Shown here: piece after piece, positions 31,987 through 40,253 of the stretch
Layout: each line of letters starts with the position of its first letter
Position numbering within the stretch: the stretch's first letter is position 1
NCBI RefSeq assembly: GCF_900108115.1
Contig: NZ_FTPU01000026.1
Span: 1 to 45,449 of the forward strand
DNA length: 45,449 bases
Source: Epilithonimonas bovis DSM 19482
Lineage (GTDB): Bacteria; Bacteroidota; Bacteroidia; Flavobacteriales; Weeksellaceae
Reading direction: 5' to 3'
Made by a program: the position numbers and the translations under genes
The notes under the pieces: generated by a model
What the model saw: only the letters and a program-made list of their open reading frames with translations
Database searches by the model: none
What the model was told of the DNA's origin: nothing

Positions 31987-33249
31987 ATGATTGCAAAAAT
32001 AGGAAAGGGAAACAATATGTATGGAGCTATTTTGTACAATCAGCAGAAAGTGGAAACGGAAAACGGAGCGGTTTTACTGTTGAACAAGATACCCGATACA
32101 ATGAACGGCAGGTATTCCGTAGCGTATTTTAACAAGTGCTTTGAGCCGTATCTATCGGCAAATATCAAAACGGATAAAACGGTACGGCATATTTCATTGA
32201 ACCCCGACCCGAAAGACAAGGTTAGCGATGAACAGTTTACCGAAATGGCACACGAGTATATGGAGCGTATGGGTTATAGCAATCAACCTTATATAGTTTT
32301 CAAACATACGGACATTGACCGCACCCATATTCATATCGTTTCGACCTGTGTAGGCATTGACGGAAAGAAAATCCCCGATGATTACGACCATCCACGCTCA
32401 ATGGCAATCTGTCGGGATTTAGAACAGAGATATAATATGAAAAAGGCAACTGAACAAGAGCAGAAACAAGCCAATAAAGTTTTCAAGCCTGTAAGTCATA
32501 AAAATGGCGACATCAAAAGTCAGATTGCTTCGGTAGTACGGTATTTGCCAAAGCATTATAGCTTTTCGTCTATGGGTAGCTACAATGCGTTACTTTCTCT
32601 TTTCAATATCACAGCAGAAGAAGTCAAAGGCGAACGGAACGGACAACCTGTAAACGGATTGGTCTATGTTGCATTGGATGAAAACGGCAACAAGGCAAGC
32701 AATCCATTTAAAGCATCTCTTTTCGGGAAAGATGCAGGCGTTGCACAACTGCAAAAACACTTTGAGCAGTCTAAAGAGAAAATGAAAACCACGCCTATAA
32801 GGTCTGTCCTAAAGAATACCATTGAATTGGCTATACACACCACAAACAATGAAATAGAATTTAAAAAGCAATTGACTGAACAAGGAATTAATACGGTTGT
32901 GAGACGTAATAATGAAGGGCGAATTTACGGAATGACCTTCATCGATCACGAAGGTCGTACCGTTTGGAACGGCTCACAATTAGACAGAAACCTGTCGGCA
33001 AACGTATTTAACGATTGGTGGAACAATGGAAACAAACCCGAACTGAAAACACAGGACAGCCTTGTCTCTAAACCGAATACAATAGACAACCAACCAAAAG
33101 ACCTTTTTGAGTTTATCTCACAGGAACATTCGCATAGTTCCGATTTGGGATTGTTCAGCCTGTTGCCTGATGCACAGGGAGAGAATTATGAAGAAGACCA
33201 GTTTGCCAATCGGATTAAGAAAAAGAAGCAGAAAGGGAGGAGATTGTGA
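31987..33249 (+). CDS. Relaxase / mobilization nuclease MobB (MOBP type)
   Basis: The 420-aa nuclease should nick one strand at oriT and carry it into the recipient. The relaxase domain (about 1-150) has the three-His metal motif HTDIDRTHIHIV (motif III) and a conserved N-terminal IAKIGKGNNMYGAILYNQQKV. Tyr residues in the first 50 positions are candidate nucleophiles. The remainder is a charged, helical C-terminal region of unknown function. It is followed within 32 nt by the AraC regulator gene, which marks the start of cargo genes. Confidence 0.9.
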   Translation: MIAKIGKGNNMYGAILYNQQKVETENGAVLLLNKIPDTMNGRYSVAYFNKCFEPYLSANIKTDKTVRHISLNPDPKDKVSDEQFTEMAHEYMERMGYSNQPYIVFKHTDIDRTHIHIVSTCVGIDGKKIPDDYDHPRSMAICRDLEQRYNMKKATEQEQKQANKVFKPVSHKNGDIKSQIASVVRYLPKHYSFSSMGSYNALLSLFNITAEEVKGERNGQPVNGLVYVALDENGNKASNPFKASLFGKDAGVAQLQKHFEQSKEKMKTTPIRSVLKNTIELAIHTTNNEIEFKKQLTEQGINTVVRRNNEGRIYGMTFIDHEGRTVWNGSQLDRNLSANVFNDWWNNGNKPELKTQDSLVSKPNTIDNQPKDLFEFISQEHSHSSDLGLFSLLPDAQGENYEEDQFANRIKKKKQKGRRL

Positions 33250-33268
33250 AAACGGTTGTTTGAATTTC

Positions 33269-33276
33269 ATAACTTT
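33269..33276 (+). promoter_or_regulatory. -7 box of the AraC regulator gene
   Basis: TAACTTTG matches TAnnTTTG and lies only a few nt before the ATG at 33282, implying a very short or absent 5' leader. Confidence 0.5.
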
Positions 33277-33281
33277 GCAAT

Positions 33282-34190
33282 ATGAAACGTAAGGAAACAA
33301 TAAAAGAGTTTTACACCAATCACGGACAGGAATATCCAAAAACGGGACAATTCAATATATACCGTAGAGAGGAATTTGCGTGTGACAGCACCTCATTACC
33401 GCCTAACCGTAGGGATTTTTATAAAATCTCAATGATTACTAAAGGAACAGGTGTTTTGAGCTATGCCGACAAATCCATACAGATTGACAAACCGTCTATT
33501 ACATTTCTTAATCCGCTTATTCCTTATTCGTGGGAGCCGACGTCGGAAAATCAGGCAGGTTTTTTCTGCCTTTTCACAGAAGATTTTGTAAGCCCGACAC
33601 TGAAAAATGAAAATCTTTCACAGTCGGCATTGTTCAAAGTTGGGGGCAACCATATATTTTTTCCGAGTGAAGAAAGTTTAAAACTTTTGGAAAGCGTTTT
33701 TGAGAATATGATGCGTGAAATACGCTCGGAATACACCAATAAGTACGATTTATTGAGGAGCTATGTGCAGATTATTATGCACGAAGCAATGAAAATACAA
33801 CCACCCGAAACCTTTTATCAGCCCGCCAATGCTTCGGAGCGCATCAGCAATTTGTTTTTGGAATTGCTGGAAAGACAATTTCCCATTGATGCCCCAAGCC
33901 AAACGCTGCAACTTAAAACAGCAAACGAGTTTGCCGGACAGCTCAACGTTCATACCAATACATTAAACAGGGCTTTGAAAGAAAGCACGGGCAAAACTAC
34001 AACAGAATGGATTGCCGAAAGAATAACTAAAGAAGCTAAAGCATTATTACAATTCAGCAATTGGGATATTGCAGAAATAGCGTTTAGCTTAGGCTTTGAG
34101 CATTCGTCAAACTTTATCATCTTTTTTAAGAAGCAAACGGAGGTAACGCCTTTGCAGTTTAGGAAAGAAATAGGAGCAAATGTTGTTTAG
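33282..34190 (+). CDS. AraC-family transcriptional regulator
   Basis: The 302-aa protein has an N-terminal cupin-like sensor region (ISMITKGTGVLSYADKSIQIDKPSITFLNPLIPYSWEP) and a C-terminal double HTH (LQLKTANEFAGQLNVHTNTLNRALKESTGKTTTEWIAERITKEAKALLQFSNWDIAEIAFSLGFEHSSNFIIFFKKQTEVTPLQFRKE) with the usual AraC signature GFEHSSNFIIFFKKQTEVTP. It lies directly after the relaxase gene and is divided from the redox cargo by a convergent HxlR gene. Its targets are probably neighbouring cargo genes (inference). Confidence 0.92.
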   Translation: MKRKETIKEFYTNHGQEYPKTGQFNIYRREEFACDSTSLPPNRRDFYKISMITKGTGVLSYADKSIQIDKPSITFLNPLIPYSWEPTSENQAGFFCLFTEDFVSPTLKNENLSQSALFKVGGNHIFFPSEESLKLLESVFENMMREIRSEYTNKYDLLRSYVQIIMHEAMKIQPPETFYQPANASERISNLFLELLERQFPIDAPSQTLQLKTANEFAGQLNVHTNTLNRALKESTGKTTTEWIAERITKEAKALLQFSNWDIAEIAFSLGFEHSSNFIIFFKKQTEVTPLQFRKEIGANVV

Positions 34191-34210
34191 ACAGGAGATT
34201 TTGAATTTTA

Positions 34211-34594
34211 TTACATAGGACGTTCAGCAGAAATAAATTCTCCCTTTTCTTTCACAACTCTATTTCCCCATTTTGTGATTGCTTCCAAAACAGGAACAAT
34301 ACTTTTGCCGAAATCGGTTAAACTGTAAATGACTTTTACAGGCGGTTTTTTGCCGTGAACTTTTCTTAAAACAAGACCATCTTTTTCTAATTGTTTCAAC
34401 TGTAAACTTAAAGTCATTTCGGTAACAGACGGTATTTCTTTACGAAGTTCGTTATATCTCTTTGCTTCATCTTTTAAATGATAAAGGATTACAGCTTTCC
34501 ATTTACCACCTACTAAATCCATTGTCAGGCTTACCGTGCAAGGATAAGTTTTACCATTCAATTTCACGAAATCGCCTATACATTCTGTTTTCAT
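34211..34594 (-). CDS. HxlR-family transcriptional regulator (1)
   Basis: The 127-aa winged-HTH protein has the HxlR pattern CTVSLTMDLVGGKWKAVILYHLKDEAKRYNELRKEIPSVTEMTLSLQLKQLEKDGLVLRKVHGKKPPVKVIYSLTDFGKSI. HxlR proteins often sense electrophiles or aldehydes through a conserved N-terminal Cys. Here Cys5 (MKTECIGDF) and Cys18 are present. It is divergent from the flavodoxin-fold oxidoreductase gene at 34684, a probable target, since HxlR regulators usually control an adjacent redox gene. Confidence 0.92.
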   Translation of the reverse strand: MKTECIGDFVKLNGKTYPCTVSLTMDLVGGKWKAVILYHLKDEAKRYNELRKEIPSVTEMTLSLQLKQLEKDGLVLRKVHGKKPPVKVIYSLTDFGKSIVPVLEAITKWGNRVVKEKGEFISAERPM

Positions 34595-34655
34595 TTTACT
34601 ATTTTTTTTTCAGTCTATCCATTTCGATAGTTATTGCAAATGTAATTTACTAAAA

Positions 34656-34664
34656 TTAGTTTTG
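34656..34664 (+). promoter_or_regulatory. -7 box and half-palindrome of the quinone-reductase gene
   Basis: In the divergent HxlR/oxidoreductase gap, TTAGTTTTG (about 34656-34664) gives the -7 box TAGTTTTG. It overlaps the small inverted repeat ACTAA/TTAGT, a plausible operator for the adjacent HxlR regulator. Confidence 0.35.
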
Positions 34665-34683
34665 CAACTAAAATTATTATAGT

Positions 34684-35229
34684 ATGGCATTAGTTATTTT
34701 AGCACACCCGAATTTCGATAAGTCTTTTGCTAACAAAACGATTATTGAAGAACTACAAAAAAGTGATTTGGAATTGGAAATCCGAAACATTCACGACCTC
34801 TATCCCGATTATAAAATCGATGTGGAAGCTGAACAGGAAGCGTTATTGCGACATCAGACAATCGTTTTCCAATATCCCTTTTATTGGTATAGTATGCCTG
34901 CCATTTTGAAACATTGGTTTGACGAAGTGTTTTTACATCAGTTTGCTTACGGCTCGAAAGGCGACAAGTTGAAAGACAAAAATTTTGTACCGAGTTTTAC
35001 CGTGGGTTCATCGGAAAGCAGTTATAAAACATTGGGCTTTCAGCATTTCAGAGTATATGAATTTTGCAAACATTTGGAACAGACCGCTTACCATACACAG
35101 ATGAATTATATCGACCCGATTTATTTTCACGGAACTTCTTTGGTTGCAGGTTATACAGAGGAAGAAGTAAAGAACAGGGCAAAAGACCACACAAAAAGAC
35201 TGATTGAAGCATTACAAGAACTTGGATAA
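34684..35229 (+). CDS. NAD(P)H-dependent quinone/flavin oxidoreductase (flavodoxin_2 family)
   Basis: The 181-aa protein resembles the KefF/YwrO/NQO1-like branch: VILAHPNFDKSFANKTIIEEL (FMN phosphate loop), QTIVFQYPFYWYSMPAILKHWFDEVF (the QFPLYWYSVP-type motif) and FAYG. It should reduce quinones or azo/nitro compounds in the cytoplasm by two-electron transfer. It is divergent from HxlR (1). A paralogue lies at 38797-39327 in the same cargo region. Confidence 0.92.
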   Translation: MALVILAHPNFDKSFANKTIIEELQKSDLELEIRNIHDLYPDYKIDVEAEQEALLRHQTIVFQYPFYWYSMPAILKHWFDEVFLHQFAYGSKGDKLKDKNFVPSFTVGSSESSYKTLGFQHFRVYEFCKHLEQTAYHTQMNYIDPIYFHGTSLVAGYTEEEVKNRAKDHTKRLIEALQELG

Positions 35230-35251
35230 AGTTCCTGTAATGCAGCAAACT

Positions 35252-35608
35252 TTAAATCATCTTCTTATGTTTCTCTCCCCATACTTCCAACTGTTCCAAT
35301 ATCGGTATAAGTTGAATTGCACTTTTGGTTAGTTCGTATTCCACACGTGGCGGAACTTCCGCATAAACTGTTCGGGTTATCAATTTATTTTCTTCCATTT
35401 TTCGGAGCTGTAACGTTAGCATACGTTCGGTTATATTAGGGATACGTTTTTTCAGTTCACCAAAACGTAGTTTTCCCTTTGCCAAATGGCAACAGATAGC
35501 CAATGTCCATTGTCCGCCAATAAGGTTCGTAGCATAAATTTGAGAACATTCTGAACCTAACTGTTGCCTGTTCTCATAGTTGACAGAACTCTCTTTTACT
35601 TTACTCAT
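35252..35608 (-). CDS. HxlR-family transcriptional regulator (2)
   Basis: The 118-aa HxlR protein has SECSQIYATNLIGGQWTLAICCHLAKGKLRFGELKKRIPNITERMLTLQLRKMEENKLITRTVYAEVPPRVEYELTKS. Cys residues in SECSQ and ICC are candidate redox sensors. I start at ATG 35608 (MSKVKESS); the longer frame runs through the promoter. Its 5' flank contains the palindrome ACTTACA(N4)TGTTAGT and is repeated in front of the serine hydrolase gene (37411-37460). It is divergent from the TetR gene. Confidence 0.9.
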   Translation of the reverse strand: MSKVKESSVNYENRQQLGSECSQIYATNLIGGQWTLAICCHLAKGKLRFGELKKRIPNITERMLTLQLRKMEENKLITRTVYAEVPPRVEYELTKSAIQLIPILEQLEVWGEKHKKMI

Positions 35609-35656
35609 ACTTACATTTTTGTTAGTACTATACAATTTGTTGCAAAGATACAAAAT
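35607..35656 (-). promoter_or_regulatory. HxlR (2) promoter/operator, repeat copy 1
   Basis: The segment holds the inverted repeat ACTTACA/TGTTAGT and, on the minus strand, a TATCTTTG -7 box. It is 44/50 identical by eye to 37411-37460. This is probably the autoregulatory operator of the HxlR protein. Confidence 0.6.
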
Positions 35657-35721
35657 GGACAGTTGCGTATGTGGATTAACACTGTAAAATTTCAATACAG
35701 ATAATATGCAGAAAACATAAA

Positions 35722-35758
35722 TCTATTTTGGAACATTCGGTTTAATATTATATCTTTG
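35722..35758 (+). promoter_or_regulatory. TetR promoter with operator copy 1
   Basis: TTTTGGAACATTCGGTTTAA (35726-35745) is followed by a TATCTTTG -7 box (about 35751-35758), just before the ATG at 35767. A matching TTTTGGAACGATTGGTTTAA lies upstream of the next gene (36363-36382), so this is the likely TetR binding site. Confidence 0.6.
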
Positions 35759-35766
35759 CATCCGAT

Positions 35767-36345
35767 ATGCCGAGAAATAAAGAGTTTGACTATAACGAAA
35801 AATTAGAAACTGTGCGTAACCTTTTTTGGAAAAAGGGATACAATGCTACTTCTATGCACGATATAGTCGCTACGATGAATTTGAACAGAAGTAGTATTTA
35901 CGATACTTACGGCAACAAACACGATTTGTTTCTGAAATGCCTATCCAATTACGCTTCTTTCAAAGAAAGGCAATATTTGGAAGCCTCAAAAGTAAAGGGA
36001 AAAGCCATTGAAGCATTGGAATACGTTATCCGAGATGTAGTTAATCAGACTTTGGCAGATGACAAGGCGTGTCTGATTGTGAACACCATTTTTGAGGTTG
36101 CTCCTGCGGACAAGGAAGTGAAAAACCTCCTCCAAAAAAGCGGAAATGCCTTGCAATCCATTTTGGAAAACCTGATTGCACAAGCAAAAAAAGACGGAGA
36201 TATTAAAAGCCAAACTTCTGCCTTAGTGATTGCCCGATATATTCTCGCTTCGTTCAGTAGTTATTGGAGCCATTATATTTTGAACCAAAATAAGCAGGAA
36301 GTATTGGAAATGGTGGACTTTTTGACGGAACAAATAAAACGGTAA
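35767..36345 (+). CDS. TetR/AcrR-family transcriptional regulator
   Basis: The 192-aa repressor has an N-terminal HTH (LETVRNLFWKKGYNATSMHDIVATMNLNRSSIYDTYGNKHDLFLKCL) and a C-terminal ligand-binding helical domain (to about 190) with CLIVNTIFEVAPADKEVKNLL, as in AcrR/NemR-like regulators. NemR-type proteins sense electrophiles through Cys; here Cys60 and the Cys in DKACLIV are present. It is followed by the NTF2-like gene. Similar operator-like sequences in front of both genes suggest that it controls itself and the downstream cargo. Confidence 0.92.
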   Translation: MPRNKEFDYNEKLETVRNLFWKKGYNATSMHDIVATMNLNRSSIYDTYGNKHDLFLKCLSNYASFKERQYLEASKVKGKAIEALEYVIRDVVNQTLADDKACLIVNTIFEVAPADKEVKNLLQKSGNALQSILENLIAQAKKDGDIKSQTSALVIARYILASFSSYWSHYILNQNKQEVLEMVDFLTEQIKR

Positions 36346-36358
36346 AAATTTTTTTTGT

Positions 36359-36382
36359 TCTATTTTGGAACGATTGGTTTAA
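36359..36382 (+). promoter_or_regulatory. Operator copy 2 upstream of the NTF2-like gene
   Basis: This segment matches 35722-35745 at 21 of 24 positions. It sits between the TetR stop and the ATG at 36406, the position of a promoter operator. Confidence 0.6.
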
Positions 36383-36405
36383 AATAAATTAAATACAAAA
36401 ACAAT

Positions 36406-37374
36406 ATGAGAAAACAAGCAAGAACGATTTTAGCTTTTGCGATCTTGATGACAAGCGGAGAAGTCTTTGCACAAAAAATAAGCAACAATAAAGAAAAAAT
36501 TATGACAAATAATTCAGAGCAAAACGAGCAACTTCGGGTTGCAAAATCTTATTACGAGAAAATCAATAGCGGAGATTTTAATGACGACAGTTATTTTGAC
36601 CTTTTTACGGAAGATGTGAAAATTTTCTATCCGAAATTTGGTTTTGCGGAGGGAAAATTGGGAGTTAAGAAATTCGGACAACAGGTGCGAAATCTGTTCA
36701 ATAACTTGACTTTTGAGTTGGACAAATTCAACTTTATCGTAACCGATAACACTATTGTAGTGGAGGGCGTAGAGATAGGTGCAATCCACACAGGAGCGGT
36801 TTTTCCCGACAATGAGATTTCATTTGGAAAATTTTGCACGGTCTTTGAATTTGAGGGAAACCATATTAAAAGAATGTATTGCTACGTTGACCCAGACCAC
36901 GCAGGACAGGATAAAGAAGTTGTGGATTTGTTGAAAAGTGAAAACAAAAATTTAATAGAAATAGAGCATAAAACAATTGAAGCCGAAACCAAAAAAGTTG
37001 TTGATGAATTTTACGAAATTCAATCGGGTAAAAAACAGGGAAGTTTAGCAGATTTGTTTGCCGATATGGTAGATTTTGATTTGCCAGGAAATAAAGAAAA
37101 GTTTCCGTGGACTGGAAAACGACAAACCAAAAAAGAAGTTGAGGATTATTTCAAAGTTTTATATCAAAACATCAAATCCTTAAAATTTGATGTGGAGTAT
37201 ATCGCCATAAATGGCGAAAATGCAGTAGCAGTCGGTCAATTATCATCAGTTATTCTAAAATACAATAAAGTATTTAATGCTCAATTTGTCAATATTTTTA
37301 AAATCCGCAACGGTAAAATCGTAAAATACCATTTTATGGAAGACAGCTACCGATTGAACGAGGAAATGAAATAA
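36406..37374 (+). CDS. Secreted protein with two tandem NTF2/SnoaL-like domains
   Basis: The 322-aa protein has an N-terminal signal peptide (RTILAFAILMTSGEVFAQ) and two SnoaL-type cone domains: about 45-165 (AKSYYEKINSGDFNDDSYFDLFTEDVKIFYPKFG) and about 190-318 (VVDEFYEIQSGKKQGSLADLFADMVDFDLPGN). SnoaL/NTF2-like folds bind small hydrophobic molecules and can catalyse isomerisation or hydrolysis. No catalytic set can be assigned here. Its promoter carries a TetR-type operator copy, so it is likely induced with the cargo. An internal ATG (MTNNSEQ) would give a cytoplasmic form lacking the signal. Confidence 0.82.
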   Translation: MRKQARTILAFAILMTSGEVFAQKISNNKEKIMTNNSEQNEQLRVAKSYYEKINSGDFNDDSYFDLFTEDVKIFYPKFGFAEGKLGVKKFGQQVRNLFNNLTFELDKFNFIVTDNTIVVEGVEIGAIHTGAVFPDNEISFGKFCTVFEFEGNHIKRMYCYVDPDHAGQDKEVVDLLKSENKNLIEIEHKTIEAETKKVVDEFYEIQSGKKQGSLADLFADMVDFDLPGNKEKFPWTGKRQTKKEVEDYFKVLYQNIKSLKFDVEYIAINGENAVAVGQLSSVILKYNKVFNAQFVNIFKIRNGKIVKYHFMEDSYRLNEEMK

Positions 37375-37410
37375 ACAAATTAAAACATACACCAGGAAAC
37401 ATCCAAATCA

Positions 37411-37460
37411 ATACTTACATTTTTGTTAGTACCATACAATAAGTTGCAAAGGCACGAAAT
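37411..37460 (+). promoter_or_regulatory. HxlR-operator repeat copy 2
   Basis: A copy of the HxlR (2) promoter segment (44/50 matches) lies in front of the serine hydrolase gene. The palindrome ACTTACA/TGTTAGT is intact, but the minus-strand -7 box is altered (TGCCTTTG). A plus-strand box TAATTTTG at 37476-37483 lies just downstream, so the operator now probably serves the gene at 37511. Confidence 0.55.
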
Positions 37461-37510
37461 CGAATGTAGCCTATGTAATTTTGTGGTGTAATTTTAAAAT
37501 CAAATAAAAA

Positions 37511-38767
37511 ATGTTAAAACAAATCTTATCAACTATAGCTTGCGTAATAGCGTTAAACAGCCTCGCACAAAATACTAAACTTGAAAAGAGTATTGATGAT
37601 TTATCTGCCCGATTGGTAAACGCAAAAGAAGTTTCGGGAGTGAATGTATTATTGCTCAAAGACGGCGAAGTGATTTATAACAAAGCCTTTGGCTATGCCG
37701 ATGTTAGCACAAAACAACCTTTAAAAACCGATAACATTTTTCGCATTGCTTCTCAGACCAAAGCGATAACGAGCATAGCGGTTATGATGCTTTACGAAAA
37801 AGGAAAAATCCTGTTGGACGACCCGATTTCAAAATATATTCCTCAATTCAAAAATCCGCAGGTGCTTGACAAATTTAATCCTACCGACAGCAGTTATACA
37901 ACTGTTCCTGCACAAAGGGAAGTTACTATTAGAGATTTGTTACGCCATACTTCGGGTATTGATTATCCGCTAATTTCCGATGATACAAGAATGCAGGCAA
38001 TATACGCCAAGGCAGGAGCGGTAACGGGTATTGGAAGCAAAGGTACGTTGAAAGAAAAAATGGAATTGCTTGCCAAACAGCCATTGCGACACCACCCTAA
38101 TACAGCTTTCACTTACGGTCTGAATACAGACGTTTTAGGGTATTTGGTAGAAGTTGTCAGCGGAGTTCCATTAGACAAATTTTTCCAAACTTACATATTT
38201 GAACCGTTACAGATGACCGATACACAGTTTAAAATCCCACAGGATAAGGCTGACCGTTTGGTTTCCGTCTCGGAGAAAACGGATAAAGATTTTGCAAAAG
38301 TTAATCATACGATTTATGAAAATAGTAGCCCTGATTATCCACTGGAAGACGGAATATACTTGTCTGGTGGAGCAGGTTTGTCTTCTACGACTGCCGACTA
38401 TGCAAAATTCTTACAGATGCTGTTGAACAAAGGCACTTACAATGGAAAACGGATTTTAGGTGCAAAAACCGTTGAACTGATGACTACCAACCAACTTTCA
38501 AATCAAGTAATTTTAAAAGGCGACCCCGATTTCCGTTTCGGATTAGGTTTTGAATTGGTTACTGAAGAAAACAAATTTTCTAAATCCCCAAGTATCGGTA
38601 CTTTTTCTTGGAGTGGAGCTTTCAGTACACACTACTGGGCAGATCCCAAAGAAAATATCATTGGATTGGTCTTTACACAGGAGTATTTCCGCCCCAATCA
38701 TAATGATTTGGGTACATTGTATAAAAATGTGGTGTATGCAAATATGGATACATCCGACTTTTATTAA
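37511..38767 (+). CDS. Serine hydrolase, beta-lactamase/class C (EstB-like) family
   Basis: The 418-aa exported protein (signal peptide MLKQILSTIACVIALNSLAQ) has the class C fold: SxxK in RIASQTKAITSIAVMMLYEKG (active Ser), a Tyr motif in FTYGLNTDVLG, and GTFSWSGAFSTHYWADP near the C-terminus. Such proteins are esterases or D-aminopeptidases rather than true beta-lactamases in most cases. It starts 28 nt after a TAATTTTG box and follows an HxlR-type operator copy. Confidence 0.88.
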   Translation: MLKQILSTIACVIALNSLAQNTKLEKSIDDLSARLVNAKEVSGVNVLLLKDGEVIYNKAFGYADVSTKQPLKTDNIFRIASQTKAITSIAVMMLYEKGKILLDDPISKYIPQFKNPQVLDKFNPTDSSYTTVPAQREVTIRDLLRHTSGIDYPLISDDTRMQAIYAKAGAVTGIGSKGTLKEKMELLAKQPLRHHPNTAFTYGLNTDVLGYLVEVVSGVPLDKFFQTYIFEPLQMTDTQFKIPQDKADRLVSVSEKTDKDFAKVNHTIYENSSPDYPLEDGIYLSGGAGLSSTTADYAKFLQMLLNKGTYNGKRILGAKTVELMTTNQLSNQVILKGDPDFRFGLGFELVTEENKFSKSPSIGTFSWSGAFSTHYWADPKENIIGLVFTQEYFRPNHNDLGTLYKNVVYANMDTSDFY

Positions 38768-38796
38768 AAAAACAGATAGTTGAAAATCATTACAAT

Positions 38797-39327
38797 ATGA
38801 AAACATTGATAATCATTGTTCACCCCGATATAGAGCGTTCGGTAATTAATAAGAGGTGGATTGAAGAATTAAGCAAGCATCCCGATAAATATGATGTTCA
38901 TCAATTGCACAAGGTTTATCCCGATGATCAAATTGATGTATTGGCAGAACAAAAACTGATAGAGCAATACGATAAAATTGTATTTCAGTTTCCTTTTTAT
39001 TGGTTCAATTGCCCGCCATTCTTAAAGAAATGGCTGGATGATGTGCTTACCTATGGGTGGGCGTATGGAAGCAAGAGCGGTTATAAGGTTTCGGGCAAGA
39101 AAATCGCTTTGGCGATGTCTGTTGGAATAGATGAACACGAGTATAACACAACGGGGAAATACAAATATACTATGGCTGAACTGACCCGACCTTTTGAACT
39201 GACTTTTGAGTATGTAAAAGCCGATTACAAACCGTTCTTTGCCTATTATGGAATTGAGCTGAACAGCACAGAGGAATGGATTGAGAAAAGTGTATCTCCT
39301 TATTTGGATTTTTTAAATTCTTTATAA
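38797..39327 (+). CDS. NAD(P)H-dependent oxidoreductase, flavodoxin_2 family (paralogue)
   Basis: The 176-aa protein is a paralogue of 34684-35229: TLIIIVHPDIERSVINKRWIEEL (FMN loop), KIVFQFPFYWFNCPPFLKKWLDDVL and WAYGSKSG. It is a probable quinone/nitro reductase. It starts 29 nt after the serine hydrolase stop, so it is likely in the same transcription unit. Confidence 0.92.
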   Translation: MKTLIIIVHPDIERSVINKRWIEELSKHPDKYDVHQLHKVYPDDQIDVLAEQKLIEQYDKIVFQFPFYWFNCPPFLKKWLDDVLTYGWAYGSKSGYKVSGKKIALAMSVGIDEHEYNTTGKYKYTMAELTRPFELTFEYVKADYKPFFAYYGIELNSTEEWIEKSVSPYLDFLNSL

Positions 39328-39438
39328 CAGTGCAAGAGTTCTGATTGTCTATACTTATCTCATAACCATTTGTTTGATTTGCATAACTTTTTAAAAAGCA
39401 TCGGAGCGAACTTTGTACCGTAATAAAAATTAAGAATT

Positions 39439-40230
39439 ATGGTTCAGGAAAATTTAAAAGGAAAAGTTGCCCTAATCACAGGTGGTGCAACGGGCATAGG
39501 CTTGGCTTCTGCAAAACTGTTTTTACAAAAAGGTGCAAAAGTTGTTATTGCGGGACGCAGGCAGGAACTTGGTGAAACTGCTCTTACTGAATTGCAAAAA
39601 ATAAGTTCTGATATTCATTTTGTAAAAACCGATGTTTCCAAAAGCGAGGAAGTGAAACATCTTATCGCAGAAACTATTCGCATTTTTGGCAGACTTGATA
39701 TTGCTTTTAATAACGCTGGTATTGAGGGGCATTTTGCACCGATTGACGAAACAAATGAAGACGAATTTGATACTGTTGTTGGTATTAATCTGAAAGGTAC
39801 TTGGCTATCTTGCAAATACGAAATTGAACAATTCAAAAAACAAGGCACAGGCGGTACAATCGTAAACACTTCATCTTGGCTTTCAAGAGGGGCTTTTGGA
39901 GGTTCAGGAGTGTATTCAGCAAGTAAAGCCGCTGTGGACGGATTGGTTCGTGTTTTGGCTGTTGAAGCTGCAGAAGCCGGAATAAGGGTAAACAGCATTC
40001 AGCCTGGCTATATTCAAACCCCTATGTTTGACCGTTTTTATCCTTTTCCTAAAGAAGAAGCTGATAGACTAAAAGAACCAACAAAAAAGCACGCTCCAAT
40101 GGGTCGTTTTGGAAACCCTGAAGAAGTTGCCGAATTGGTGGTCTGGTTGAGTAGTCCGTCAGCATCCTTTGTTACAGGAGAAAGTATTTTGGTAGATGGC
40201 GGATTGACTATCGGAGGACAACGTTATTAA
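39439..40230 (+). CDS. Short-chain dehydrogenase/reductase (SDR)
   Basis: The 263-aa classical SDR has a Rossmann N-terminus KVALITGGATGIGLASAKLF (TGxxxGIG), NNAGIEG, the catalytic Ser in VNTSSWLSRG and YSASK (Tyr-x-x-x-Lys), and VTGESILVDGGLTIGG at the C-terminus. It reduces or oxidises an alcohol/ketone with NAD(P). A TTTG-containing promoter-like sequence (GCGAACTTTGTACC, about 39406-39419) lies upstream, suggesting a fresh start of transcription. An MDR gene follows after 23 nt. Confidence 0.92.
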   Translation: MVQENLKGKVALITGGATGIGLASAKLFLQKGAKVVIAGRRQELGETALTELQKISSDIHFVKTDVSKSEEVKHLIAETIRIFGRLDIAFNNAGIEGHFAPIDETNEDEFDTVVGINLKGTWLSCKYEIEQFKKQGTGGTIVNTSSWLSRGAFGGSGVYSASKAAVDGLVRVLAVEAAEAGIRVNSIQPGYIQTPMFDRFYPFPKEEADRLKEPTKKHAPMGRFGNPEEVAELVVWLSSPSASFVTGESILVDGGLTIGGQRY

Positions 40231-40253
40231 TTTCAAATTCCATTCAAAAGATT

